From Siderastrea siderea (lineage: Eukaryota; Cnidaria; Anthozoa; Scleractinia; Rhizangiidae), in the NCBI GenBank assembly GCA_964030785.1, contig OZ034974.1, positions 49,920,355-49,984,354 of the forward strand: 64,000 nt of DNA, read 5' to 3'. A program made the position numbers and the translations under genes. How positions within the stretch are numbered: the stretch's first letter is position 1; every line of letters begins with the position of its first letter. The notes beneath the pieces are model-generated. The model ran no database searches, was not told where the DNA came from, and was given only the letters and a program-made list of their open reading frames with translations. Shown one piece after another: positions 45,379 through 57,465 of the stretch.

Positions 45379-48300
45379 ATGTTCTATCATCAATTTATCT
45401 TGGCTAAGAAAGCCCCTTTGGCCAGGGTATGGCTTGCTGCTCATTGGGAGCGAAAACTCAGCAAGGCTCTTGTCTCTGAGACAGACTTACCGTCATCTGT
45501 TGAGAGTATTATCTCGCCCAAAGTTAAACTTGCTTTGAGAACATCAGGCCATCTTCTTCTTGGAGTTGTCAGGATATATTCCAGGAAGACAAAGTATCTG
45601 TTGGCTGATTGCACTGAGGCATTTGTTAAAATCAAGATGGCTTTCCGACCTGGAGTGGTTGATCTGCCTGAAGAGGGAAGAGAGCTTGCATTCTCTGCTG
45701 TCACATTGCCAGAAGTTTTTACAGACCTTGATATGACATTACCCGAACTCAAGTAGGTGCTTTTTTATGATTTTTCCAACTGTTTATTTGACCTTTTTTC
45801 TCGGGAGCGGGAGACTGCCCAAGCTGGAGTTGGTCGTTCAAGGGTTTCATTAAGGTTTTAGGCCGCAAGGTATTACTGGATTTCACAGGCAGGAAAAATT
45901 TTCTGAATTTAACTTCTTTGTAACAAAGAAAACGTAGTCGAATCGCTCAAAGCAGCCAGGTAAATTCACTTCCACTGGCATTCAGTTTGCAGGTGAAACC
46001 CCTGGTCATTTGACATGTTCAGTAAATGTAACAAGATGTTGAGGGTGGGTTGTAGTGTTAGGGTAACCATGTATTGCTGCTGAAAAGCCCACATTAGGGA
46101 GTATCAACAAAGTATGTATGTATGCATGTATATACTGGAATAGCATCCCACCCTAAGAGAGTACATTATACTCACGTGTTTGTTGCTTTAAAACAAGTCT
46201 TTGGCTGTTTTTAAATGCTGGCTGATTAGCTATCAGCTGGGCTTCCCTAGTCTATTAGACTCCATCTTTTACTCTAATAGATTTAACCATAACCTGTAGC
46301 TAATAAGATAGGAACTACAGTTGAACCTCTTCTTACAGATGCCTCCAAAACATGGGCACCTTTTTGGTGGTAGGGACAGTTCAACTGGTTCAACAAAAAA
46401 GCCATTCACGTACAGTATAAACCGTACCTCTACAATACAGACAATAAACTGTATCTCTTTGATCCTATATAAAGACTGTTTTAAAGTGCCACTGGGACCA
46501 GAATTTTGGTATTCCATATTTTTTGCATTTTCGAAAATAGTCTGTGGGTGTTAGTCACCATGCCAAATTTCAACTCATGACGATGACTGGAAGTCGCTTT
46601 TTTTGGACATTTTTTGTCGAGATTTTACAGCCGCCATTACTGGCCCTTGTTCCGGAAGCTGGCTTGCGAATTAGCGGAAGTGATGTTAGAGGCTCAGCTC
46701 AAACCAAGTCAGGCTTCATTCGGTTACTTGCCACAGGAAATGTAACTGTTGTTGAGGGACAATTTCGTGCCAACTGTTTGCTGTACGGCCTTGAAATTTT
46801 CGTTGCTGCAGCAGTTATGAAGGGTATTACTTGTGTTGTACAATGCTACAATAAAATCCAACCACCGACCTGGTATTTCGCTTCAACAAAGCCTTGCGAG
46901 TGGACCCGCAATGGAAAAATGATTAATGTTCGTACTCACACACAGTACAATTTTCAACAAGTGTCTCCAGGGGGCTGTTCATGTCGAAGGATCCCAGAAG
47001 TCGATTATTCCATTGTCCATTCCAACTATATGGAAAGAAAGATCCTGAAAAAATGAGAGGAAAGGTACCTAATCTTAATGTAGTTGAAGTGATAGTTTGT
47101 CTCTTTTTCAACACATCCACCATTGTGCAAAACTTCTTTTCTTTTAACTTATTTTAAAATTTATTTTGCTTGTGGAAAATCCTTTCAGTTCTGCCGTCTT
47201 CTACTAGCGCGAAGATCTTCGGCGTAGTCCTCATAAAATGCATCCCGGGCGAATGCAGGACCACCGTGATTAAGCCAATAGTTTGTGTTGCTTAGCTTTT
47301 TTTCTTTTTTTTTTATTCCCACGTGTTAATTTCAAAGCAGTTACATGTATCGCTTAGAAGCATGGACAGTTATTTTATAGCATACCATCCTGAATGTTGA
47401 NNNNNNNNNNNNNNNNNNNNNNNNNNNNNNNNNNNNNNNNNNNNNNNNNNNNNNNNNNNNNNNNNNNNNNNNNNNNNNNNNNNNNNNNNNNNNNNNNNNN
47501 NNNNNNNNNNNNNNNNNNNNNNNNNNNNNNNNNNNNNNNNNNNNNNNNNNNNNNNNNNNNNNNNNNNNNNNNNNNNNNNNNNNNNNNNNNNNNNNNNNNN
47601 GAAACTTTTCTCCTTATTCCTTGTCGCCGAAGAGTCGATTGACATTGTTGTTCGAAATATATAAAGGCTTCGATCATGTCGATAGGTCAGCTCATCTTGC
47701 GTGGAAATTTAAGTTAGGAAAAATATCACACGCCACTATTTGTCTAAGGGTTTTACAATGTTATTTCTTTTAACTGTCATAGCAATCTTAGTAAATGAAC
47801 TACGAAGAAAAATGATTAGATATCAAGTGAAAGCTTCATTTCCTTGGCGGTCCACATGTTGTTGTTGAGCAGTAGAAAATTTTCCTTGTGGCTTTGATTT
47901 GCAGGACAAATATTTAGATTCCAGTCACACAAGGCCTCCAGTTCTTAAAAAAAGGTCTTGGTTTATTTCACTTTTTTTGGCTCAGGTTAAGAATTCTGCA
48001 AAAAACTGTTCAAAATATTTAGTAATGCCAAGCACTTGTGTTTCAATGCATTAATAATAATAATAATAATAATAATAAAATATTTATATAGCGCCAATAT
48101 CCTAAAAGTTCAAAAGCGCTTTACAGAAGTAACGTTAAAAATATTAAAAACACTATTAAAAAATAAATATAAAAATAGTTAAAAAGTTACAAAAAAAAAT
48201 GCTTAAAATCTTAAGACTAATAAAAAAAGTTGCTAAAAAATTATAAAAATGCTTTTTTAAAAAGGAAAGTTTTAAGTTTATGTTTAAAAAGGGACACTGA

Positions 48301-51300
48301 GGAGCTGTTCTTGATGTCAGAAGGCAGAGTATTCCAGAGTGTAGGAGCTGCCACGGAGAAAGATCTTGCGCCATATGTTTTCAAATTGAAATGCGGAATT
48401 GAAAGAAGGTCTTTTGAAGATGAACGTAGCTGACGAGGTGGAGTGTAAGGAGTAAGAAGATCGCGAACGTATGTAGGTGCCAGATCGTTTAGAGCCTTGT
48501 ACGTGATGAGTAGAATTTTAAAGATGATGCGATAATTAACAGGAAGCCAGTGGAGATTTAACAAAATAGGTGTGATGTGTTCGTGTTTTCTTGAGAGGGT
48601 AATGAGACGAGCGGCGGCATTCTGGACGTGCTGTAACTTTTTTATTAGACAGTTCGGTAAGCCATAGAGTAAAGAATTGCAGTGATCCAATTTTGAAGAT
48701 ACAAACGCATGAACAAGTATTTCAGTAGTGGTGGATGACAGGTACTTTCTTATATTGCTGATATTACGGAGATGATAAAAAGATGATTTGCAAATACTTG
48801 CAATATGCTCATTGAAACGAAAATGATCGTCAAAAATGACACCAATATTTCTTGCTTTCTGCGAGGAGCGGATGGTCTCACGACCACTGTACTATGATGG
48901 ACAGGATAAGCTTCATGAGCTAACTGCCAGATGGCTACAGCATTACGGCTCTTCAAGAAAGTTTCCCATACTATGCTAAGAATGACCAAAAATCTCAATG
49001 CTTTACAATATATAATGAATATAAACAACGGCAAACAAAACATAGCTTCTTTTATTTCTCCAATGAAGCGAACAATAAAATCAATCAACCAATGCTTGAG
49101 AATTTGCGAGCATCAAATTCTAGAGTTTTTATAGGTGTTTTGTCTAAATTTCCAAAGCTTGAAACATCAATTTTTCGAATAGCTGGAGAGCCATTTATCC
49201 GTTGGATAAGAGTTATCCGCTCTTTGAGCAACTTGTGCCTGAACTGTAATCACTGTATAAGCATTATTTCACACATATTTTGAACTCCTGCCAATAAGGC
49301 GAGAAAAACAACTTTGAACAGTTTGTTTACAAGCTTATAAGCTGAAATCTCCTGACATCAGTTCTTACATCATACAGTAAGAAAAATTCTTCATTTGCCA
49401 AATTAAATGAATCCTCTGATGCTTCGGAAGCTAAAGACTGTTCCAAATCGTAGAAATTCTCTTTGGAGGTTTCGCAGTTGATGGTAGGCATCTTGAGTCA
49501 AAACACAAGGAAACGCGACTGAGGTGAGCCTCTGACATCACAAGCTATTAAATTGCGCAGTCACCCAGGAACACGTTCTCAGTAATGGCAGACACATTTT
49601 ACATAACTTTGGGGCTAAAAAATATTAGGATGGATGGTTTCTTGTTCAGTTTTCTGGGTAAATATAGACACAACGTGATATTCTGCGACAGAATTTGGCA
49701 GAAATAAACCTACGAATTTTGGTCTCAGTGGCACTTTAAAGTTATTGCAGGCTAGTTAAAGGATGTTGTACGTGACAGTTAATGTCTATTGTTCTTCAGT
49801 GAGGTGGAAATCCATGCCCAGTTCACTCTAAACCAGGGACGAATTGAGGAAATAACAATGAAAGAAGACATAATCACCAACAACTTCATTGGTGATGATG
49901 GGTTCGGAGACATGATGTTTGAAGGAGAACTGGAGCCAGAATTGGCAAGGGCAGGATCTGCTCTAGATGAGCCACTGTACCAGTCAAATGATATCTCCAA
50001 GATAAGCACTATTGATGATGGAGAACCGAAGGCAATCACTGACTCAACTTTGGAAAGGAGCAAACTAGGTATTTGGACACGTATCAGGGCTGTCATTAAG
50101 GGTCGTAAACGTAACACCTGTTACAGCTGAGTACGCTTGATGGGACCTCAGCGTTACGGGTGAACTTGTTACTTGTTGGTTCAATTTACTCACAAGGCAA
50201 CAAGTTTGTTATGAGTGTAAAAATCAGGTACACTGTAGCAAGGAAATCGAACCAGGATTCGTGATAATAATAAAACTAAAACGTTCTCTGGTTAAAAATT
50301 GTTTGAAAATCTATAAACTTTCGACAACCGTCCTGTTGTCTACAACGGAAAAAAGCGACTATGTAAAATGAATAGGGTACGTCTTCATTCAGATTTTAAA
50401 ATGTAGTTGGGATTTAATGGCAGCCTATTTTTTGCTTTGTAAATACAAGTCCATTTTTTTCTCTTTGCCAGACATAGCTCTTGATGAACCAATCAGAGAC
50501 GATGGTTTTGGTGGCGAGGGTGTGGACTTTCTTGCTGATGGTTTTGGAGATGAACTTGGTGGAGATGCACTTGTGCCTGGTTTTGATGATTTACCAACCA
50601 CAGTTGCTGCTGCAGATGTTACCCTAGAGCCTGTAGACACAAACTTAGTTGAGGATAAGGAGAGTCCTGTCCCCGAAGCTGCTCAAGAAGAGGGTGAGCA
50701 TTATTTTACTGTCATGTTCTCGGGCCTGCCAACTGCAAGATAGTTTTATGCACCATGCTATTGCCCTTTGCAGTGCTTTCAATAAGCACCAATGATTGGC
50801 GAAAAGTGTCTGCAAATTCGCTCAAGGAAGTCGGCTACTATTTTCCCTAAATTGAAGTAATTAAAGAAAGATTTCTTTCAAACCTTGTTGATGCAGTCGG
50901 CTACTCTACTCAGACTAGCTGCCTACTTCAAATTCTATTGAAACCCCTGCCTTTGGATACAAGATGCAATTCTCAGTTTCACACAGTAAATTTACAGATG
51001 TCTTGAAATGGACTTTAGCGATGTAAAAGTTGTTGGACATGAAGCGAATTTTCATGGTTGTCAACTCAAGATCAGAATGCAGGGAACGACCACATCGCCA
51101 TTCCAGAGGTGTACAAATCTCTGGCTCGCGCTTAAGTCCCGTGACATATTTGAAACATTACGCGCAACTTGTTTAACAGCTTTCTAGCATGCGCATGCAC
51201 ATGCCATAATTTTGAATCACACATAATAACAATCTCTTTTCAAACTGATGAAGGTGTAAACATTAGCTGAAGCATCTTTTAGCAAGTTTAAAAAATCATG

Positions 51301-53263
51301 TCAGTGTCAAACTCTTTCACCACTAAGCCTACTGTCTTGTTGACTCCACCAGATATTTGCAATGTGAAAAAAATGATGTTTCTTCAATAATATAACTTGT
51401 GTCGAAAAATGGTTCTGTATACTCTTATACAAAAGAGTCCTGTCCAGTTTCTTAAAAAATCGTGTGCCTGGTTATGACCACAAATTGAAACTTGCCATTT
51501 GCTACCGTGTAAAATTCCCCCCCCCCCCTCCCAAAAAAAAAACAGACTTACTGAAAAATTTCCAGTAAAGGCATACCATAGAAAGGTTTATCATGCACTC
51601 AAGCACAATTACACTGTTTCAAAACTAAAATTTCACATACATGTAAGACTTTTGAAGGTATTCTCAGGGCTCGAGACTAACTTTTCAGCTTAGTAGCCTA
51701 GTGGCTAGTGACAGGTTTGATTTCACTAGCCAAAATAAATTTTCACTAGCCAGACCTTTTTTTTGCATAATTTCATGCTGTGTTCAATATGTCTAATTTT
51801 GAGGCTGAGTTAAGAACTGTAAACATGCTTCTCTGTAATCTCAAGGGTGAGTAACTGGAATGTTGACCATTCTTTCCAAAGGTTAAAGATCCTCACACAA
51901 ATACAAAGTAATATGTGCCTTCAGGGCAAATACTCAGGCGCGATGTAGTTCAGGTCTCTCTTTTCTGTTTCGGTCAGATCATGACGAATAACTCGAACAC
52001 TTAACCTAATATGAGCATGTCATCGTACGGAGAAATGGTGGGAAGACAAGACTAACATTGTACGAAGTTGTAAGGCACGGAGAAACGTCAAAAAGACAAA
52101 ACTGATACAGCACTCAACTCACGCACGGAAAAAACATCTGCAAGAGAAGACTTGGAAATTATAAGCGTGTTGAAGTGCGGAGAGGAAACGAAACTAATAA
52201 GGTTCGAACTTACTAGGGTACGGAGAAACGTTAGAGAATTCATATCAAACACGTTGGTTGCAGATGCACTACAGTAGGGAGAGACACTGTCAACGTACCA
52301 AGATACAGAGACAAGTTGAGGAGACACTAAGACTATTAAAATACGCAACTACTAACTTACGAAGAAACGTTATTGGACAAAACTACTTCCGGAAGAACGT
52401 GTAACGTATGGAAGAACGCCGAACGGACAAACCTATTACGGTGGGACAATAAATTACGGAGAAACGAAGGGAGGACAACTTAAATCGCACTAATGTACGG
52501 ATAAGCGTTGAGACGACAAGACATATCTTATGAACACACTAACGTACAGAGAAACGCTAAGAAGTGTAGACTTATCGTGTAAATGTACTAACACACTGAA
52601 AACCTTGGGAAGACAAGAACAATGTTGTGCGAAAGTGCTAACGTACGAAGAAACGTTGAGAAGACTAAACTAATAAATCGACGAACCTACTTACATACGG
52701 AGAAATATTGTGAAGACGTTACGTAGAGAGAAACGCTGGGAAGAGAAACTAATGGAGCACGAACGTGGCAATTAATGGAAAAAAGTCGATAAGAGAAGAC
52801 TAAAGAATTGAACGTACATTTACTAACGTGTAGACAAATATCATATGAACGCACTAATGGACCTTTCAAAGAAACGTATGGTGAAACGTTCTGTAGCCTG
52901 CGTAGCAAGCGTTTCCGTGGGGTTTCAGAGCAAAAAAAGTCCGAAAAACCTCACGGAAACGCTTGCTACGCAGGCTAAACGTTCTGAAGACGGCTAATTT
53001 CGTTCGAACGTAGTAATGACACAGAGACTGAAACGTTGCCAACTGCGACAAGAATTAGTAGGGAGAAATATTGAGAGGACAAAACAAGTATCAGACGAAA
53101 ATTATGATATCCTTTTACGGAATAAGTTTTAGTTTCTGTTCACTCAATTTGCTTTTGTCAGTTTGGCTTCCACCCGGTACTTTAGTGCTTTGAAATTTTC
53201 ACTAGCCAAAATGGCTAGTACAAGCGCAAAACTTACTAGCCAAAACAGAATTTCTACTAGCCT

Positions 53264-53297
<34 letters not shown>

Positions 53298-55453
53298 TAT
53301 TCTCCATTTGAAACGATTGATATGACGTAAGATTATGTCTAATAATTTCTTCATTGAAGGACTGTTATTTAATTACTTTGATAACACCAAATTTTACCTC
53401 TAGTTTTGTACTTTTGGTAGTACTTTTTTCAGATGTTTTGATAAAATTGAAGTATACAAAAAATACATAATGTAATAATAAATAAATTGAAAAGACAAAT
53501 TCACCCCTGTAACCTTTCAAAATTAATGCAGGATTTGGCCCAGTGGCATGGCCTAGCTCTAACCCTGAAAGGTGCTGTGATGGTGTTAAAAGTTCATGCT
53601 TTGATGGTTCAATCTGTATTACAGTGGAACCTCGATTTAATAAACCTCTATATAACAAAGTCCTTGGTATAACAACATTATTTTTCAGCCAAGTAATAGA
53701 CAGTGTAATGTAAAGGAACCTCGAAATAACAAACCCTCGATAGAACAAACTAATTCCCCAGTCCCTTGGCACCTCCTCGTTAATTCAAGGTTTCACTGGG
53801 TTGCTAGAGAGGGGGTGTTACATTTACAGTACACAAGGTATTGTTTTGCGCAACTGCTATGAAAAGTTGACCATGCAGACTGAGCATTTGCAAAGAACTA
53901 AGATGGGTCAGGAGGAAACTGCAAGACAAATTGCATACAGAAGCAGGGGTGTGGCACTGCATTATGCTGCAAAAAAGTAGCAGCAATCATTGTATCCTAT
54001 AGAAGTATATTCAACTCTGTTACCAGTGCAGCAACTTGTGTCACAACTCATCTGCTGCAAGGTACAGTTTTATGTCACACTTTGTGGTGTTTGTGCAACT
54101 GGGCATTGCAGGGAAGTTGCACAAAAACTGTGCAGAGTAACATAACCTTTTCTAGCAACTATTTGTGGAACAAAATTGTGATTCAGGTTGCCTGTTGTAA
54201 CATACACCAAAACATTCAACCTTGCATGCTTTCCGTTACTACAATCATTGTAAAAAGTACAACCAAGTTCTACTTCTTGCCGCAATTGCAGCAACGAAAA
54301 AAAAACGAAGAAATGTTTTTTGCAAGGTACATGTTACACTGAGTAGTTTTTTTGTTGCAAGACAAGTTGCATAAAACATGCGTGAACTTTATTTTGCTGC
54401 AGTCAAAGACAAAAATTTGGTTGGAACTCCAAAAGGGCACATAATGTAACTTGCTTGCTTTATGTCTTTCAAGAATCAGTCAGAATTAAAACAAGACAAC
54501 TTATATGTTGCTGATTGTTTTAAACAGGTGTTAATGAGACAGGAAATGAAACGACCCTGCTGCACAATGAAGCTGAAGCCTTTGTTCTTGAGCCTGTGGA
54601 AGTTGTTCAAAAAAAGAAGCGAAGTCGACGGAAAAGGAAACTAGTCGTTGATGAAGAAAAAATTTTAGCAACAGAAGCCATTAAGTCTCAACTCTCCGAC
54701 ACAGCCGACATTGTCAAACCTGCAACACTTGCTCCACCCACCAAATGCAGAATGAAGCTCAAAATCTCATCGACTGTGGAAAAGCTTTTTGCCTTGCCCG
54801 GCACTGAGGTCCTTGCGTCATCTGTTGTAGATGCCTTTACTTGTAACCTTAGCAAGGTGCTAAGCACAGATTCTGACAATCCAGAATCTGAGGAAAAAAT
54901 GGACATTGATGAGGAACCAGAAATTGCTAGAGAAGAGGAGGACGTGTCAGGCATTTATGAACGAAGTAAACGGTCGTCAGTATCTTTTGCCAATGAGGAG
55001 GCCAATGTGACTGTTATCCCTGAGGAACCTATAGATCATACTCTTGAGGAATATGAACGACCAGTGGAGGAAGAGGAACAATTCTTAGCTGGTGGAGTAG
55101 ATGATATTTATCCGGCTAACAGAGATGAGCTTGAGGATAATGAGCTGCAAGCAGAATCAACAGCATCTGAAGGAAACGAAGAGCAGCATAGCTCGGAGTC
55201 AAGCGAACAGATAGAAAACCGACGCTGGACAAAACGTACCCAACAGCTATTACACACGCTGAAGAGAGAATTCCAGAAAAAGGATGTGGTTAACTTTGAA
55301 AGCTTGGTACACAAGAGCAACAGGAAGCAGGCTGCATACAAATTTTACAGCTGTCTTTTGCTCAGCAAAGAAAGCAGCATTGTCATTGAACAGAAAAAGC
55401 CATTCGGAGACATTAAAATTTCAAAGGGACAAAAATTCGATATGGCATGTTAA
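45379..55453 (+). CDS. RAD21: Cohesin subunit RAD21 (SCC1 kleisin)
   Basis: Coding exons 45379-45752, 49800-50068, 50472-50693 and 54528-55453 join in phase (2,1,1) to 596 residues, near the human 631. The N-terminal winged helix (about 1-105) contains [37 protein letters not shown] and [16 protein letters not shown], the SMC3-binding kleisin head. [13 protein letters not shown] follows. [10 protein letters not shown] places a separase-type ExxR site at Glu172-Arg175, matching the first human site; EIAR at Arg423 is a candidate second site. The acidic middle is less conserved. [12 protein letters not shown] from residue 520 opens the C-terminal winged helix that binds SMC1, with [16 protein letters not shown]. 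It closes the cohesin ring in mitosis and DNA repair. Exon 1 ends CTCAA|GTAGGT. AATAAA lies at 55867-55872. Introns 1 and 3 hold transposons; a 200-N gap lies in intron 1. Confidence 0.97.
47401..47600. other. Assembly gap (200 N)
   Basis: Exactly 200 N, which suggests a fixed placeholder and not a measured length. It lies inside the TTAA-type transposon in RAD21 intron 1. Frames drawn across it are meaningless. Confidence 0.99.
48050..48895 (-). mobile_element. 5'-truncated LINE with an intact reverse-transcriptase C-terminus
   Basis: Minus-strand frame from about 48885 to the stop at 48241 stays open for about 215 codons. It reads as the end of a non-LTR reverse transcriptase: [78 protein letters not shown] and [12 protein letters not shown] short 3' UTR with AAAGCGCTTTTGAAC follows, then a (TTA)n tail at about 48050-48077. 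The upstream endonuclease and polymerase parts are absent, as is usual for truncated insertions. The ending resembles the CR1/L2/Rex1 group; the clade is not certain. Confidence 0.88.
51666..53296. mobile_element. hAT-type element carrying a degenerate satellite
   Basis: Ends AGGGCTCGAGACTAAC and GTTAGTCTCGAGCCCT are perfect inverse copies, flanked by GTATTCTC (51658-51665 and 53297-53304), an exact 8-bp target duplication. CACTAGCCAAAA motifs repeat just inside both ends. The interior, about 51980-53110, is a decayed tandem array with the core TACGGAGAAACGTT, AAGACAAAACTAAT and CACTAACG in units of roughly 50-60 bp, about twenty units. A further MITE is inserted at 52894. There is no transposase frame. 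It sits in RAD21 intron 3. Confidence 0.85.
52894..52976. mobile_element. 83-bp nested MITE with perfect 25-bp arms
   Basis: AGCCTGCGTAGCAAGCGTTT and the following five bases are mirrored exactly at the right end. AAACGTTCTG flanks both sides (52884-52893 and 52977-52986). It interrupts one unit of the satellite. Confidence 0.85.
53632..53800. mobile_element. Tigger/pogo-like MITE in RAD21 intron 3
   Basis: CAGTGGAACCTCGATTTAAT at the left, AATTCAAGGTTTCACTG at the right, and AACCTCGAAATAACAAA inside, the usual pattern of short Tc1/mariner-pogo derivatives. Confidence 0.65.
53830..54400. repeat. TTGCA/TGCAA-rich dispersed repeat
   Basis: GCAACTTG, TTGCAGC and TGCTGCAA motifs alternate in both directions across the last part of RAD21 intron 3. 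The long reading frames on both strands are by-products. Boundaries unclear. Confidence 0.5.
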
Positions 55454-55619
55454 AGTAGAGTGACTGATTTTTTTAGATGTTTGCGTAGCTGTGTAATTAG
55501 ATTATGTAACCCAATGCCTTTTAGTTTTGCAGGGATAAGAATCTAACAATTATGCAGAAAGGTCAGTAAAATTGTCAACAATACATGCAAATAGGACTTT
55601 CACATCTCCATTCCTTGGT

Positions 55620-55812
55620 TAGACTACGAGCAGTCTCTCTTTCAGGGATAGTAGAGGGAAATGAACAAGCGAGTGGTTGCTACTCGAGCCGCTACTACAC
55701 TAGTGGCTCGACATGTACGTCACATTTTAATGTGGCAGGCCAATTCGCGTTCACTCACTTATTTGTTTTCCTCGACTATCTCTGAGCGGAAAGAGGGACT
55801 GCTCGTAGTCTA
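55620..55812. mobile_element. MITE with TAGACTACGAGCAGTC ends
   Basis: TAGACTACGAGCAGTCTCTC faces GAGGGACTGCTCGTAGTCTA. It is flanked by TTCCTTGGT (55611-55619) and TACCTTGGT (55813-55821), a 9-bp target duplication with one difference, as in Mutator-like elements. Confidence 0.82.
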
Positions 55813-56880
55813 TACCTTGGTTTGAGTTCAGGAGTTTTTTTTCATGCAGAATTAAACCCATGTAAAAATAAAAGGCATGTCTATGGTAGTTTCATCATGT
55901 TCTCTACATACACATTTTCAATCTCTTTTTACATAATTTATACAGCTTACTGATGCTGAGGAGAAAATTTTCACCATTACAGAGAAGAAAGGTTTATCCA
56001 TCTCTTTTACAATAATTTAAATATGTATATATGGTTTTGGTGGTAAGGTTATTAACCATGAAAAGTATCTTGTGCCCTTTGTCAAACTTATTTTATATCT
56101 TAGCAAAGACAGCTTAAAAAGGTGAATAGAAAGGGGAAATTGCCGTTTTTTTTTAAATTAATAAATCACCTCTGGGAGAAAAAGTTTTAAGAAGATGCAG
56201 GTCCCCATTAACGTACATGTTATACCTCTTTTTTTAAAGGGGCAAGGTCTGCAATTTGCAAGTATGGGAAAACTGAATTGAAAACGTGAAAAGCTGTAAT
56301 GCCATAGAGAAGAACAGTTGGTCTTGTAACTTTTTTAATCAACCAGTAGATTCCAAAATGTACTTCTGTTGGCCTATGTTATTCAGAATTGCACTTTAAT
56401 ATAGATATCTTTTCATTCATTCGATTTTTTAAAATTATTTTTATGTTGTTCATAACTGAAGGCAATCAACAAGAATTTCCTGGGGTAGCATGACCTTACT
56501 ACTTCTTCATTATTGTGTGATAATCCACATTGCTTTTAAGATTACCAAAAGTACACCTGATTTGACGTATGAATTGGATGGAAGGAGTGATAAGAGAGCA
56601 GATTGTAGGTGAATGTTTGTCCCAAAATTGCTTCCTTCAAGGATAGTTACATCTACTACACAAGTTCGTCTTAAAACAGTTGTCTTGAAATCTATTTGCA
56701 GCATTTAGGTAATTTAAACTTTGTTTTATTTATCCTTTTAGTTGAAAACTCGCCTTCATTTTGCAAGGTGCTTCAGCTAGTTAACACAGTTCTTTCTTAT
56801 TTTTGTTTATCTGTACACCGTATTTCCTCAATTAAGTGCCCACTCTAGATTAACACTTTAAAGAAGCTCCAATAGTTAAC

Positions 56881-57066
56881 AAATAAAAAAGCCAAAACCG
56901 TGCTTTGTTCTGTGATAAAGCACGCAAGGAAGTGACGAGAGCACAAAAGAAGTGTAGGGTGAACACGAGCCGCAGGCGAGTGCTTCTCCCCACTTCTTGA
57001 GTGCTCTAGTCACTTCCTTGAGTGCTTTATCACAGAACAAAGCACGGCTTTGGCTTTTTTATTTGT
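56881..57066. mobile_element. Palindromic MITE with about 64-bp arms
   Basis: AAATAAAAAAGCCAAAACCG at the left faces CGGCTTTGGCTTTTTTATTT at the right, and GTGCTTTGTTCTGTGATAAA pairs further in. Confidence 0.8.
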
Positions 57067-57067
57067 T

Positions 57068-57281
57068 TTATAATAAAGCTTTGCTCACATTTGTAAAGAA
57101 ACTGGCTTTTAATTGCAAGAAATCAAGTTTTTTTTCACAGCTTGTAAGCGCGCGCAAGAAAGGATTTCAGCTTGCCAGCGCGCGCAGAATGGCGTCACAG
57201 GCTACTCCGTGCATCTGTACTCTGATAAGGCACGCTGTTTCAACCAATCAAAGCGCGCGTTATATTAAAACTTTATTATAA
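57068..57281. mobile_element. MITE with TTATAATAAAG ends, abutting the previous one
   Basis: TTTATAATAAAGCTTT at the left faces AAAACTTTATTATAA at the right; GCGCGC blocks recur inside. Its left end touches the palindromic MITE. Confidence 0.65.
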
Positions 57282-57294
57282 TGATCAATATGAA

Positions 57295-57465
57295 ATTTCT
57301 CATCATATCCATACACTATAAAACTTACAGGTCATGAGAACTTAGGAAATGATCACAAAATATGCCCATCTTGATGCTTAAACAAACTCTCCTAACTGGT
57401 ACTCAGCAAACTGTGTGGAGACCAGCAAGGAGAATTTCTATAATTATGCTGGGGCTTAGAGGTTG
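57295..57465. repeat. Diverged, truncated MITE family A copy
   Basis: Shares GGTCATGAGAACTTAGGAAA, ATCTTGATGCTTAAACAAA and GGGGCTTAGAGG with the family; the left end is missing. Confidence 0.65.

Larger units (their letters stand above)
46485..49735. mobile_element. 3.25-kb TTAA-type DNA transposon in RAD21 intron 1
   Basis: AGTGCCACTGGGACCAGAAT at the left faces ATTTTGGTCTCAGTGGCACT at the right (one or two differences), and both are flanked by TTAA (46481-46484 and 49736-49739), the target of piggyBac and Kolobok elements. On the minus strand a possible first exon starts ATGCCTACCATC at about 49492 and ends at a GTAAGA donor near 49373; on the plus strand a 170-codon frame runs 46544-47056. 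I recognise no transposase domain in either, and the assembly gap and a LINE interrupt the interior. Confidence 0.7.

Noticed and set aside
45441..45752. 103-codon minus-strand frame opposite RAD21 exon 1
   Set aside because: Shadow of a conserved coding exon.
46544..47056. 170-codon plus-strand frame as a host gene
   Set aside because: It lies inside the TTAA-bounded transposon, has no recognised domain and no clear splice links; kept only as a possible transposon gene.
47370..47677. Frames crossing the N block
   Set aside because: Most of the residues are unknown; the frames exist only because N is not a stop.
49779..50117. 112-codon minus-strand frame opposite RAD21 exon 2
   Set aside because: Shadow; the plus strand matches RAD21 with good splice sites.
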